In this document: one piece after another, positions 38,756 to 47,032 of the stretch | Numbering within the stretch: position 1 is the first letter of the stretch | How the letters are laid out: each line of letters begins with the position of its first letter | Assembly (NCBI RefSeq): GCF_940143175.1 | Contig: NZ_OW659496.1 | Coordinates: forward strand, 1,302,001 to 1,366,000 | Reading direction: 5' to 3' | Origin: Erysipelothrix amsterdamensis | GTDB lineage: Bacteria; Bacillota_I; Bacilli_A; Erysipelotrichales; Erysipelotrichaceae | Length of the DNA: 64,000 nucleotides | Made by a program: the position numbers and the translations under genes | Notes under the pieces: model-generated | Seen by the model: only the letters and a program-made list of their open reading frames with translations | Database searches by the model: none | What the model was told of the DNA's origin: nothing

Positions 38756-38846
38756 GGAGATGTACTCAAGTGGCTGAAGAGGTGCCCCTGCTAAGGGTAT
38801 AGGTCGGGTAACTGGCGCGGGAGTTCAAATCTCCCCATCTCCGCCA
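38756..38846 (+). tRNA. tRNA-Ser (GCU)
   Basis: 91 nt with a long variable arm and encoded CCA. The anticodon loop CTGCTAA gives GCU. Acceptor GGAGATG pairs with CATCTCC. Confidence 0.96.
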
Positions 38847-38875
38847 TTATTTTGTTTCTCATATATAAAAAAAAT

Positions 38876-38951
38876 GGTCCAGTGGTGTAGCGGTTAACAT
38901 GCCTGCCTGTCACGCAGGAGATCGCGGGTTCGATTCCCGTCTGGACCGCCA
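38876..38951 (+). tRNA. tRNA-Asp (GUC), copy 1
   Basis: 76 nt with encoded CCA. The anticodon loop CTGTCAC gives GUC. Confidence 0.97.
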
Positions 38952-38958
38952 TTTTTTT

Positions 38959-39032
38959 GCAGGTGTAGTTCAATGGTAGAACACGACCTTGCCAAGGTTG
39001 AGGCGGGGGTTCAATTCCCCTCACCTGCTCCA
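38959..39032 (+). tRNA. tRNA-Gly (GCC), copy 1
   Basis: 74 nt with encoded CCA. The anticodon loop TTGCCAA gives GCC. It lies 7 nt after tRNA-Asp. Confidence 0.97.
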
Positions 39033-39046
39033 AAATATAAATTATT

Positions 39047-39070
39047 AAGAACAGCATTGTTCTTTTTTTT
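39047..39070 (+). terminator. Terminator of the first tRNA unit
   Basis: 7-bp stem AAGAACA-GCAT-TGTTCTT (39047-39064) followed by six T. Confidence 0.85.
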
Positions 39071-39079
39071 ATATCTTCC

Positions 39080-39110
39080 CTCAATTCAATAGACTTCTAA
39101 TTGAATTGAG
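39080..39110. repeat. Perfect 11-bp inverted repeat between tRNA units
   Basis: CTCAATTCAAT (39080-39090), 9-nt loop, ATTGAATTGAG (39100-39110). It would form a stable hairpin after the first terminator, without a strong T-run. Role unknown; possibly a second terminator. Confidence 0.6.
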
Positions 39111-39215
39111 ATTCCTTTTACCGTCATTTTTCAGGCTTTGTGTTGACTGTAAGGTTGCATTCTATAGCTGATTTAGAGCCAAACAAAAAAAACTAGTTTA
39201 TGTTGTAAAAAAGGC

Positions 39216-39244
39216 TTGGAATAAGATTTTATCTATGGTAATAT
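39216..39244 (+). promoter_or_regulatory. Promoter of the second tRNA Asp-Gly unit
   Basis: TTGGAA (39216-39221), 17-nt spacer, TAATAT (39239-39244). The -10 is the same as in the first unit. Confidence 0.7.
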
Positions 39245-39277
39245 ATATGAGCGTTAAGGGATTAACGTTTTGCAAAT

Positions 39278-39353
39278 GGTCCAGTGGTGTAGCGGTTAAC
39301 ATGCCTGCCTGTCACGCAGGAGATCGCGGGTTCGATTCCCGTCTGGACCGCCA
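39278..39353 (+). tRNA. tRNA-Asp (GUC), copy 2
   Basis: Identical in sequence to the copy at 38876-38951. Confidence 0.97.
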
Positions 39354-39356
39354 TTT

Positions 39357-39430
39357 GCAGGTGTAGTTCAATGGTAGAACACGACCTTGCCAAGGTTGAG
39401 GCGGGGGTTCAATTCCCCTCACCTGCTCCA
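39357..39430 (+). tRNA. tRNA-Gly (GCC), copy 2
   Basis: Identical in sequence to the copy at 38959-39032; only 3 nt after tRNA-Asp. Confidence 0.97.
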
Positions 39431-39442
39431 AATAATTAATTT

Positions 39443-39477
39443 AACTCTATAAGTTCGCTTATAGAGTTTTTTATTTT
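39443..39477 (+). terminator. Terminator of the second tRNA unit
   Basis: 11-bp perfect stem (39443-39453 with 39458-39468), TTCG loop, T-rich tail. Confidence 0.92.
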
Positions 39478-39489
39478 TAAAATCAAAGA

Positions 39490-39517
39490 TTGGATTTAGA
39501 ATAATATACGTTATAAT
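39490..39517 (+). promoter_or_regulatory. Promoter of the membrane-anchored unknown gene
   Basis: TTGGAT (39490-39495), 16-nt spacer, TATAAT (39512-39517), with AGGAGG at 39526-39531. Confidence 0.7.
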
Positions 39518-39538
39518 GCTTTTATAGGAGGATTGTTT

Positions 39539-40255
39539 ATGACCGCATCGATATATATTTTGAATATAATGGACAGTTACCAAATTGTTGTCGCAATCAT
39601 CAGTCTTTCCGGTGTTTTACTTAGTTCTTTATTTGGATACATCAGTTCGTATCTTGGAAGAAAACAATCTGCCGATACCGAATTAAAGAAAATAAAAGAA
39701 AACCATCAGAAACAGATTGATCAGGAGAAGAAACTTGAAAAAGATACTAAACTTCGAATTGTATTACAAGAATTAACAGAAGGTTACTACGCTTTAAACT
39801 ACGATCAATCCATTCCCGGTACGTATTTCAATACATCGGAAGGACAGGAAATCTTTAACCGTGTAATGTCTTTTATCACAGCATATGGTGATGAGCAATC
39901 CGTACAAACAACTATATACCTTCAAAAAGCAATCTTTGGAAGTCATCTTTTGAGTACCTATTATGATCGCTTATCAGAATACGTACAAGACGACTTAACT
40001 TACACCATCGATTGGATACGCTATGAAACAAACGCACTTACATCGATATTAATTGCTCAACTTCGATATGATATCAGTACTGAATTACTGAATCCAAAAG
40101 ATCTTATGATGGTAAAATATAACAATGATAATCCCGTTCTCAGAGATTTCTTCGAATCCGGCGTAGACCTATTTATTGAGATGCTTCAACTTGAACACTT
40201 CTATCCATATATTGAAAAGCATACTGCTTTAAAAGAAAAAACATATTCTAATTGA
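39539..40255 (+). CDS. Membrane-anchored protein of unknown function
   Basis: 238 residues. One N-terminal membrane segment (about 14-38) followed by a charged coiled-coil stretch (about 40-70, KKIKENHQKQIDQEKKLEKD) and a helical domain without motifs that I recognise. The ATG at 39539 is 7 nt after AGGAGG; an earlier TTG is possible. It has its own promoter and a terminator shared with the convergent permease gene. Function unknown. Confidence 0.8.
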   Translation: MTASIYILNIMDSYQIVVAIISLSGVLLSSLFGYISSYLGRKQSADTELKKIKENHQKQIDQEKKLEKDTKLRIVLQELTEGYYALNYDQSIPGTYFNTSEGQEIFNRVMSFITAYGDEQSVQTTIYLQKAIFGSHLLSTYYDRLSEYVQDDLTYTIDWIRYETNALTSILIAQLRYDISTELLNPKDLMMVKYNNDNPVLRDFFESGVDLFIEMLQLEHFYPYIEKHTALKEKTYSN

Positions 40256-40265
40256 ATATGTTTTT
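40237..40265. terminator. Bidirectional terminator
   Basis: 12-bp stem (40237-40248 with 40254-40265) between convergent genes, with T-runs on both sides. The plus-strand stop codon is in the loop region. Confidence 0.88.
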
Positions 40266-42275
40266 TTAATTACGATGAGGTCGAATGATTCGTTTACTAT
40301 TCATATAGGTGATTACAAAATAAATCAGGTAAAACAGAAAAACAATCGCGACCGTTGAAATGCTTAATACATTCGATGGATAACCTAAGTTGATAAGATT
40401 TAAATTTCGCTCTACCGCAATCAATCCAATAACTGTATGAACCAAGGCAACACCCAGTGGCATAAAGAAATATAAAGCTGTTTGTTTTAGAAGAGCACGA
40501 TTTATCATGTTTGATGAAACCCCAATCTTCCGAAGGGTTTCATAGCGTGCTTGGTTATCACTGGCTTCTGATAATTGTTGGAGCGCTAAGATAACAAGAC
40601 TTACGATTAAGAGTACCATCCCAACATATAGTCCCACAGCAGCAATGATAATTTCAGTACCCATTCCCGTAAGTCCTGAATTATATCTGGAAAGAATATC
40701 GGTAGCATAGTATTCTGTTGGATCATCCTTTTGTTTTAGATTTACTTGTTCTACAATCCTTTCAATCTCTGCCTCTGATGAATTCAAGAGATTACCACTC
40801 ACTATCGTTTTGATAAAAATATCAGGCCAAGTGGCCTTGATATGATTGAAGTCTTGATCATTAACCACCAAGATCGGGTATCCATTCGATTGATTGGAAA
40901 TGATTACAAAATTTTCTTTATCATAAGGTTGTAATCGAAATTCTTGATTATCAAAAATTAATGGCTTGCGATAATCAAGGATATCGACCAAAGGTGTGCG
41001 CATCGTAACAAGGCTGTTGTAATCCGGTTGAAAGTAAAGTTGATTCTGATCGAGCTTGAGTACCGGTTTCTTATGAAAGGTACGGACTTTATTATAGTCA
41101 CTAAGTGTGACAAGTGCTAAGGGTTCTCTTAATGGCTCTATATCCTCCTCTATATCCCCTGACGGCACGAGTATATCTGTACTAAATGACTCGGAGCGAT
41201 AGAGGTTAACTTGAAATCCTTCTTCAAAATATTCATCCAAACCCAAATCAGCTTTATAATTTTTTGAAACGCCTAAATCATCATACATATAAGTGAGTGT
41301 TAGGTCATAAGGGACGGTTTCTTCCGCGGAAATTGAAATTCGTTTATTGAGATTTAATCCTGTGGCTAAGATTGTGATTCCAAACAACAAGGTAATCGAC
41401 ACTACCGCCATCACACGATAAGTCGAACGAATTTTATTCGAAACCTGACGCATCACGAACATGTTTAAGTTTGTGTAGTATCGTGCACGCCCTAGGCGTA
41501 CAATACGCTCCACAAACCCTGCCAAAGATTTAAATAAAAGTATCGTCGCGAAGATTCCGATCCCTACTATAATTGGCATAAAGAAAATCAGTTGACCTGC
41601 TTTAAGCACCCACAAATAATCAAAAATTAAGATAGCTAGCGCACTGATTAACTGAAATAAGGTCCATCCCACAGAACCCTTTGGCATCATTTCTTGTGTT
41701 CTATGAGCATTAAACAATTCATTTAACGTAATTTTATGTAATTTCCGCTGATTTAAAAACATAATAAGTATGAAAATACCACTAAAACAATAAATAGTTC
41801 GCCGCGCACCATTGATCGAAAAGATAAACTGATAATGAATCGGAACAGCCAATATCGTTCCCATCATCACCCCTGTAATCTGCGATAAAATATAACCAGT
41901 GAAAAGACCCATAAAAAGAGCAGCAAGCCCAATCAAAAATGTTTCCGACATAAGTATTAACGACATTTTAAAACGAGACATTCCTAAAAGCATATAGAGT
42001 CCAAACTCTTGTTTACGTCTTCCAATAATAAAATTATTTGCGTACACAATAAGAAACGCAAATATCACCACAACTATCACTGAAATGACATTTAGAGCCT
42101 CTGATACAAGTTTAAAGGTACGTCCCATTTGATTTGTGAGTTCCAAGATTACAGCTTGATCTTCAAACGATCCAAAAATATAAAAAAGAGCTACAGAAAA
42201 CGCCAATGTCACAAAGTACACGGTGTAATCTTTATAACTCTTTCTTACATTTTTGAATGCCATTTTAATAATCAT
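40266..42275 (-). CDS. BceB-like ABC permease, paralogue 3
   Basis: 669 residues. The start MIIKMAFKNVRKSYKDYTVYFVTLAFSVALFYIFGSF is the family hallmark. Ten membrane segments are arranged as in BceB, with an FtsX domain (about 60-190), a large extracellular domain (about 320-530) and a second FtsX domain (LQQLSEASDNQARYETLRKIGVSSNMINRALLKQ). Such permeases sense and remove peptide antibiotics from lipid II cycle targets. The ATG at 42275 has AGGAG 8 nt upstream. No ATPase is next to it; it must share the one at 47022. Confidence 0.92.
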   Translation of the reverse strand: MIIKMAFKNVRKSYKDYTVYFVTLAFSVALFYIFGSFEDQAVILELTNQMGRTFKLVSEALNVISVIVVVIFAFLIVYANNFIIGRRKQEFGLYMLLGMSRFKMSLILMSETFLIGLAALFMGLFTGYILSQITGVMMGTILAVPIHYQFIFSINGARRTIYCFSGIFILIMFLNQRKLHKITLNELFNAHRTQEMMPKGSVGWTLFQLISALAILIFDYLWVLKAGQLIFFMPIIVGIGIFATILLFKSLAGFVERIVRLGRARYYTNLNMFVMRQVSNKIRSTYRVMAVVSITLLFGITILATGLNLNKRISISAEETVPYDLTLTYMYDDLGVSKNYKADLGLDEYFEEGFQVNLYRSESFSTDILVPSGDIEEDIEPLREPLALVTLSDYNKVRTFHKKPVLKLDQNQLYFQPDYNSLVTMRTPLVDILDYRKPLIFDNQEFRLQPYDKENFVIISNQSNGYPILVVNDQDFNHIKATWPDIFIKTIVSGNLLNSSEAEIERIVEQVNLKQKDDPTEYYATDILSRYNSGLTGMGTEIIIAAVGLYVGMVLLIVSLVILALQQLSEASDNQARYETLRKIGVSSNMINRALLKQTALYFFMPLGVALVHTVIGLIAVERNLNLINLGYPSNVLSISTVAIVFLFYLIYFVITYMNSKRIIRPHRN

Positions 42276-42340
42276 CGATGCAACTCCTTTATCGTATTTT
42301 ATCACACTTTGGTAAACAAGCACCTTACATTCTCGTAATA

Positions 42341-42366
42341 AAAAAGAATAACATAAAAGTTATTCT
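42341..42366 (-). terminator. Terminator of the GyrI-like gene
   Basis: 8-bp stem (42345-42352 with 42359-42366) with a run of U following on the minus strand; the stop codon of the gene lies within it. Confidence 0.75.
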
Positions 42367-42758
42367 ACGGCGATAAAAATATCAATACGACCATCCTCAT
42401 AATATTTTTCAAAATCAATTGTATAAGCACGGTTTAATTTCCCTGATGTCTCCAACGACCAAATTAATTTCCACGTATTCAGAATACCGAAATCATCTGT
42501 TATATCAACAGGAAATACTTGATAATCATTGCGATCATCCACAACCAATAATTCACTCGTTTGTTCATATTCTGTCGCAAGTCCAAGTGAATACAATCCT
42601 TTATAGTCTGTCTTGTAATCCGTGTAAACTGCATATTTTGCTGCATCATAATGTGGTAATGATGTGTTAAACCGCTCCCACATTGAAGCAAGTTTTTGTT
42701 CAAACTCTGGATCATCAAGACTATTTGTACGAATATCTTCTCTTATAAATAAATTCAT
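42360..42758 (-). CDS. GyrI-like / AraC-effector-binding domain protein
   Basis: 132 residues, single domain. The alternating beta pattern and the end IDFEKYYEDGRIDIFIAVE match the GyrI-like small-molecule-binding fold (SHS2 repeats), which binds drugs or other hydrophobic ligands. No DNA-binding domain is attached. It sits between two peptide-resistance permeases, so a sequestering or sensing role for the same compounds is a reasonable guess only. Confidence 0.75.
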   Translation of the reverse strand: MNLFIREDIRTNSLDDPEFEQKLASMWERFNTSLPHYDAAKYAVYTDYKTDYKGLYSLGLATEYEQTSELLVVDDRNDYQVFPVDITDDFGILNTWKLIWSLETSGKLNRAYTIDFEKYYEDGRIDIFIAVE

Positions 42759-42800
42759 GGAAAGCTCCTTTTATACTACAACTATAATACAACATTCTAT

Positions 42801-42828
42801 AAAAAAAACTAGATGATTTCTCTAGTTT
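42801..42828 (-). terminator. Terminator of permease paralogue 2
   Basis: 8-bp stem AAACTAGA/TCTAGTTT (42806-42813 with 42821-42828), run of U following; the TAG stop (42822-42824) is inside the stem. Confidence 0.8.
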
Positions 42829-44771
42829 CCTTTAATAATTGACTTACTTCCAAAATAGGTTGCGCTAAAGTAGATTAAATAGATTGCCATTACACCAAAA
42901 CATGTTAAGCATGTAGGGACAATACTACTTGCTTTTAACCCTGCTAAGTCTAAGTTTACATTCACAGCGCGAATGCCCACCCAAGCATGAATTGCTGCCA
43001 GTAAGAGTGGTATAAAAAAGTATAGTGCAACTTGTTTAAAGATTGATTGATTTATCATCTTGGAATCAGTACCCAGTTTGGAAAGAACTCTGTAGCGCGC
43101 CTGATTATCGTTCGCCTCTGAAAGTTGTTGGAGGGCAAGAATAACACCACTACTAATCAAAAAGACAACACCCAGGTAAAGTCCCATAAAGGTAAATACC
43201 AATTCAATCCCCAATAACATCTCAAAAAGTTCTTCCGAACTAACGCTTATGATATCATTTTGATCATACCCAAGTTCCAAAAGTTTCTGTTCAATTGATG
43301 TTTGAACCACTGCACTCTGATCTGCATTGATGTTATAAATTGTAGTCATCGTAACCGGGTTTGTTTGAGCTGATTGTATTTTCTGTAGTGTTTCTGTACT
43401 CATAAACAAGATAATATCATTGAAGTCGCCATTTCTTACACTCATATCCGTAATGTTTTGATCGTCAATCACATCCAAAACTTCATTCCCTAAGCTGATC
43501 AATCTCGTGTTGGATTTATAATCTTTGTAATTATGTTTTAAACCATAAGGGTAGACTGTTTGGTTCTTAAGAGCAATCGTAGGTAAACCATGAAGTTCAC
43601 GCATTGTATTGTAGTCATTAAGATCCGCTAAATAAAGACGCGGTGTTTGTTCGTTTTTACCAACCTCAACGATATTTTGTAAAACTTCCACCGTATATTC
43701 TGAATTATAGATGTTCATGGATACCAAAGCGTCGGCTTTTTGTTGACCGAGAAATGTCTCAACGTCACGATCACGATTGCTTGTTGAATATGGAATCATC
43801 AAAGTGTAATCAAAAGGCGTATTACGCTTTACCTGTTCATCCATAACCGAATTTAAATTAAATCCTGTCGCAAGTGTTGCAATACCAAACAGAAGTAAGA
43901 GACTAACCACCGCCATCATTTTGTAGGTGGTATTCACTTTTGAGGCAACTTGTCGAAATACAAATACGTTTAAATTCTTAAAATAGATACGTTGATTCAT
44001 TTGCATAAACTTAAGCATAAATCCAGAAAGTGCTTTAAAAACGATAAAAGTAGCGAATGAACCCAAAGCAATTATAAAGGGCATGAATAGTACGAGATGA
44101 ATGGGTACTAATGCCCACTTATATGCAAGAACGAGAAGCACGATACCAATGATAAATAGTATTATCGGATGTTTGTTTTCGGTGGTTTCATTTACGCGTT
44201 CTGCTTGAAACAGTTCAATAACTTTGTGTTTTCGAACTACTTTACCATTGAATAATAAAACAATAATAAAGATTGCGGAAAAGCTCAGGATTGTTTTAAT
44301 TGTTGCTTTAATAGAAAAAATAAAATGATAGTTTACATTTGCCTTCAAAAGTCGCGCACTCGCGATCGCGGTAAGTTGTGACCCAACATATCCTAGAATC
44401 AATCCTGATAATAATGAGATAACACCAATATAAAGTGTTTCATACGTTAAAATTTTAGAAATTGTTTTTTTAGGCATTCCGAGTAATGTATACAGGCCCA
44501 GTTCTTTTTGACGACGACGAATGAGAAACTGATTTGCATAAAGAATTAAAAATGCAAAAACGACTGAAATGATTGCCGACATCACGTTCATGGTGGTCAC
44601 CAATGCTTGAACAGCTTGACCTTGGCCCGATGTCATTTTTAAAATAGATGATTGTTGTTCAAACGAACCAAATATATAGAATAAGGCTACCGAGAAGGTG
44701 AGCGTAATAAAATATACAGAGTAATCTTTGTAACTTTTCTTAACATTTCTAAGTGCTATTTTTAAATACAT
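42822..44771 (-). CDS. BceB-like ABC permease, paralogue 2
   Basis: 649 residues. It starts MYLKIALRNVKKSYKDYSVYF and has the same ten-segment plan and large extracellular domain (about 310-510) as its two neighbours; the second FtsX domain has LQQLSEANDNQARYRVLSKLGTDSKMINQS. GGAG lies 6 nt before the ATG, inside the end of the 57-residue gene, so the two are probably translationally coupled. A response-regulator box and promoter lie before the small gene. Confidence 0.93.
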   Translation of the reverse strand: MYLKIALRNVKKSYKDYSVYFITLTFSVALFYIFGSFEQQSSILKMTSGQGQAVQALVTTMNVMSAIISVVFAFLILYANQFLIRRRQKELGLYTLLGMPKKTISKILTYETLYIGVISLLSGLILGYVGSQLTAIASARLLKANVNYHFIFSIKATIKTILSFSAIFIIVLLFNGKVVRKHKVIELFQAERVNETTENKHPIILFIIGIVLLVLAYKWALVPIHLVLFMPFIIALGSFATFIVFKALSGFMLKFMQMNQRIYFKNLNVFVFRQVASKVNTTYKMMAVVSLLLLFGIATLATGFNLNSVMDEQVKRNTPFDYTLMIPYSTSNRDRDVETFLGQQKADALVSMNIYNSEYTVEVLQNIVEVGKNEQTPRLYLADLNDYNTMRELHGLPTIALKNQTVYPYGLKHNYKDYKSNTRLISLGNEVLDVIDDQNITDMSVRNGDFNDIILFMSTETLQKIQSAQTNPVTMTTIYNINADQSAVVQTSIEQKLLELGYDQNDIISVSSEELFEMLLGIELVFTFMGLYLGVVFLISSGVILALQQLSEANDNQARYRVLSKLGTDSKMINQSIFKQVALYFFIPLLLAAIHAWVGIRAVNVNLDLAGLKASSIVPTCLTCFGVMAIYLIYFSATYFGSKSIIKGN

Positions 44772-44782
44772 AGAGGTCTCCT

Positions 44783-44956
44783 TTATAACGTAATAATCGT
44801 TGTAATCACAAAACTTGATAAAGCTTGTCCGATTGCTTGTTCCTCTGCACTCATTTCGGAAAGCATGGGTTTGTTTTGCGTCTTTTCATCGTGTTCTCTT
44901 CGTTTATCATTTCTGATTTCATAACTTCTTATCATAGTTTTTAAGTGTGTTTTCAT
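44783..44956 (-). CDS. 57-residue protein encoded just before permease 2
   Basis: Short reading frame starting MKTHLKTMIRSYEIRNDK and ending SSFVITTIITL. It is very basic in the first 25 residues, acidic in the middle and hydrophobic at the end. AAGGAG lies 7 nt before the ATG, a promoter and a Bce-type operator lie upstream, and the stop is 11 nt before the permease start. No homologue is recognised. Being first in an inducible transcript it may be a regulator or small partner of the permease, or a leader peptide. Confidence 0.6.
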   Translation of the reverse strand: MKTHLKTMIRSYEIRNDKRREHDEKTQNKPMLSEMSAEEQAIGQALSSFVITTIITL

Positions 44957-44978
44957 ATACATTCTCCTTGTTGTATTT

Positions 44979-45007
44979 AGTATAGATTGAATCCGAATTT
45001 TGAACCA
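44979..45007 (-). promoter_or_regulatory. Promoter of the 57-residue gene and permease 2
   Basis: TGGTTC (45002-45007), 17-nt spacer, TATACT (44979-44984) on the minus strand. The -35 is poor, as expected for an activated promoter. Confidence 0.65.
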
Positions 45008-45028
45008 TCGAATCTTCTTACACTAAAC

Positions 45029-45042
45029 TTACAACATTGTCA
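45029..45042 (-). promoter_or_regulatory. Bce-type response-regulator binding site 2
   Basis: On the minus strand TGACA-ATGT-TGTAA, which fits the BceR-family inverted repeat TNACA-N4-TGTAA exactly. It ends 21 nt before the -35 at 45007, the same distance as at the ATPase promoter. Confidence 0.75.
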
Positions 45043-45043
45043 T

Positions 45044-45072
45044 ATAAAAAAAACACACCGTAAGGTGTGTTT
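45044..45072 (-). terminator. Terminator of permease paralogue 1
   Basis: 9-bp stem AAACACACC/GGTGTGTTT (45051-45059 with 45064-45072), GTAA loop, run of U following on the minus strand; it overlaps the permease stop codon. Confidence 0.85.
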
Positions 45073-47032
45073 AATCTTCAAGGGTAATGACTTTACTTGA
45101 GACACAGGTAATGATGAAATATACAAGATACATTACAATAATTGCACTGGTTGTGAGTATTGCAGGCATCATGGTATCGGGTGCGAGTCCTGCAAGATTC
45201 AAGTTCACATTCATCGCCTTAATACCGACATAGGCGTGAATTAACGCAATGATAAGCGGTAAAAAGAAGTATATTGAAATTTGTTTAAGAATAGAGTTCT
45301 TAATGAGTTTGGAATCTGCTCCAAGTTTTGAAAGTACACGATAACGTGCTTGATTGTCACTGGCTTCTGAAAGTTGTTGGAGGGCTAAGACAACCACACT
45401 ACTCAACAAGAAGACAAGTCCTAAGTAAAGTCCAACATAAGTAAATAATAGTTCTGTTCCATTCATGGATTCTTTCACTTCATCAGAACTTATGATGGAA
45501 TGGTACAATCCCAAAGATTTTCCTTCGAGACTGTCTTGAATCGTAGAAACAAGTACATTCTGTGCTCCATCAACATCGATGTTATACACAAATGTGTTTT
45601 GATTCCACGCATCGTTTGAGATCATCTGTGATTTCAAAGTTGGAAGGTAGGAATCATTTACTACAAAAAGTGCACCATGAATCATGGATCCATTCGCAAC
45701 TCTTACAGGTTTAACATCATGATTTGCTTGAAGATTGAACGATTCACCAAGCACTTCAATCGATTTTAGTTTCACTAAGTCGGTGTTTTGTAAACCTGCC
45801 GTTGGCGCTTTTTGGAAAAAGATTTCTTGTTCTGATAGATCAATTGGTTCAAACCCTTCATGCATCCGTAATGCATTAAAATCAGACTGTGTCATAAAGA
45901 GAATGCGTTGATTACGATAAATATCTTCATGCATTCCCATAGCCTCTGCTTCAAGTCCAAGATCATAAATCGATGCAGAGACATGATTTTTAAGCCCCAC
46001 AACATCTTCAAATAAACTTGAGTAATCTTGACCTTCAGATCCCGAAACAACAACACTGACATCATATCCAGTTGCTTTCTCAACTTCATTGCCGAGAACA
46101 TAATTTAAATTGAATGCCGTCGCAAGGGCACCGATTGCGATCAAGAGCATGAGGGTAATTACTGACATCATTTTGTATGTCGAACTAATTTTCGCACTTA
46201 CCTGACGAAAAACAAAACTGTTTAAACCCTTGTTGTAGCGTTTTTGATTTATCTGCATAAACTTAAGCATAAACCCAGAAAAAGAAAGGAACAACATAAA
46301 GGTTCCCAACGCTCCTGTCACAAGGACTAAGGGAAGCAAACGAATCAGTTCTAAAGGTTTTAATGCAAGTTTGTAAGCATATCCAATAAGCACACATGCC
46401 AGGATAAAGATTACAACACTCATCCAAGTTTTGCGCACTTTAAGCGTCTCATTTTGACGCTTCGAACGTAGAAGATCGATTAACTTGTACTTATTCAAGA
46501 TCACGCCGTTAAAAATCATTACAACGATAAAAATCATCATAAAGCATAATATTGTTTTAAACGTGGCGGACATGGAAAATACAAAATGATATTGTGTTGA
46601 AACACTTAAAACCTTAGCACTCAAAAGCGTTGTAATTTGTGATAAGGCAAGACCCAAGAGTAATCCTGATCCTAATGAGAACACACCGATATAAAGCGTT
46701 TCATAGATGAGTATGCGAGATATATAACGTTTGGGCATACCTAATAAAGTATAGACACCCAATTCCTGATGACGACGCTTAATTAAAAAATGATTCGCGT
46801 AAAGAATTAGGAAGGCAAACACAACCGCAGCAACAATCGACATCGCATTCATAATACGAATTAATGCTTCAACCATCGATCCTTGCGATGTACTTAAATT
46901 CATAATCGAAGCCTGTGCTCCAAAGGAAGAAAAAACGTAGAAAAGAGATACCGAGAAGGTTAAAGTAATGAAATAGATAAAGAAATCTCGATAGCTCTTC
47001 TTAACATTACGAAGCGCGAGTTTAGAGTACAT
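45071..47032 (-). CDS. BceB-like ABC permease, paralogue 1
   Basis: 653 residues. It starts MYSKLALRNVKKSYRDFFIYF, with ten membrane segments, an extracellular domain (about 320-510) and a second FtsX domain with LQQLSEASDNQARYRVLSKLGADSKLIKNS. Its start overlaps the ATPase end by 11 nt, so this is the permease most directly paired with it. The ATG at 47032 is used; GGAGG lies 11 nt upstream. Confidence 0.93.
   Translation of the reverse strand: MYSKLALRNVKKSYRDFFIYFITLTFSVSLFYVFSSFGAQASIMNLSTSQGSMVEALIRIMNAMSIVAAVVFAFLILYANHFLIKRRHQELGVYTLLGMPKRYISRILIYETLYIGVFSLGSGLLLGLALSQITTLLSAKVLSVSTQYHFVFSMSATFKTILCFMMIFIVVMIFNGVILNKYKLIDLLRSKRQNETLKVRKTWMSVVIFILACVLIGYAYKLALKPLELIRLLPLVLVTGALGTFMLFLSFSGFMLKFMQINQKRYNKGLNSFVFRQVSAKISSTYKMMSVITLMLLIAIGALATAFNLNYVLGNEVEKATGYDVSVVVSGSEGQDYSSLFEDVVGLKNHVSASIYDLGLEAEAMGMHEDIYRNQRILFMTQSDFNALRMHEGFEPIDLSEQEIFFQKAPTAGLQNTDLVKLKSIEVLGESFNLQANHDVKPVRVANGSMIHGALFVVNDSYLPTLKSQMISNDAWNQNTFVYNIDVDGAQNVLVSTIQDSLEGKSLGLYHSIISSDEVKESMNGTELLFTYVGLYLGLVFLLSSVVVLALQQLSEASDNQARYRVLSKLGADSKLIKNSILKQISIYFFLPLIIALIHAYVGIKAMNVNLNLAGLAPDTMMPAILTTSAIIVMYLVYFIITCVSSKVITLED

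Noticed and set aside
38791-39084. Minus-strand reading frame of 97 codons
   Set aside because: It is the antisense of tRNA-Ser, tRNA-Asp and tRNA-Gly; a similar antisense-tRNA protein is a common false annotation.
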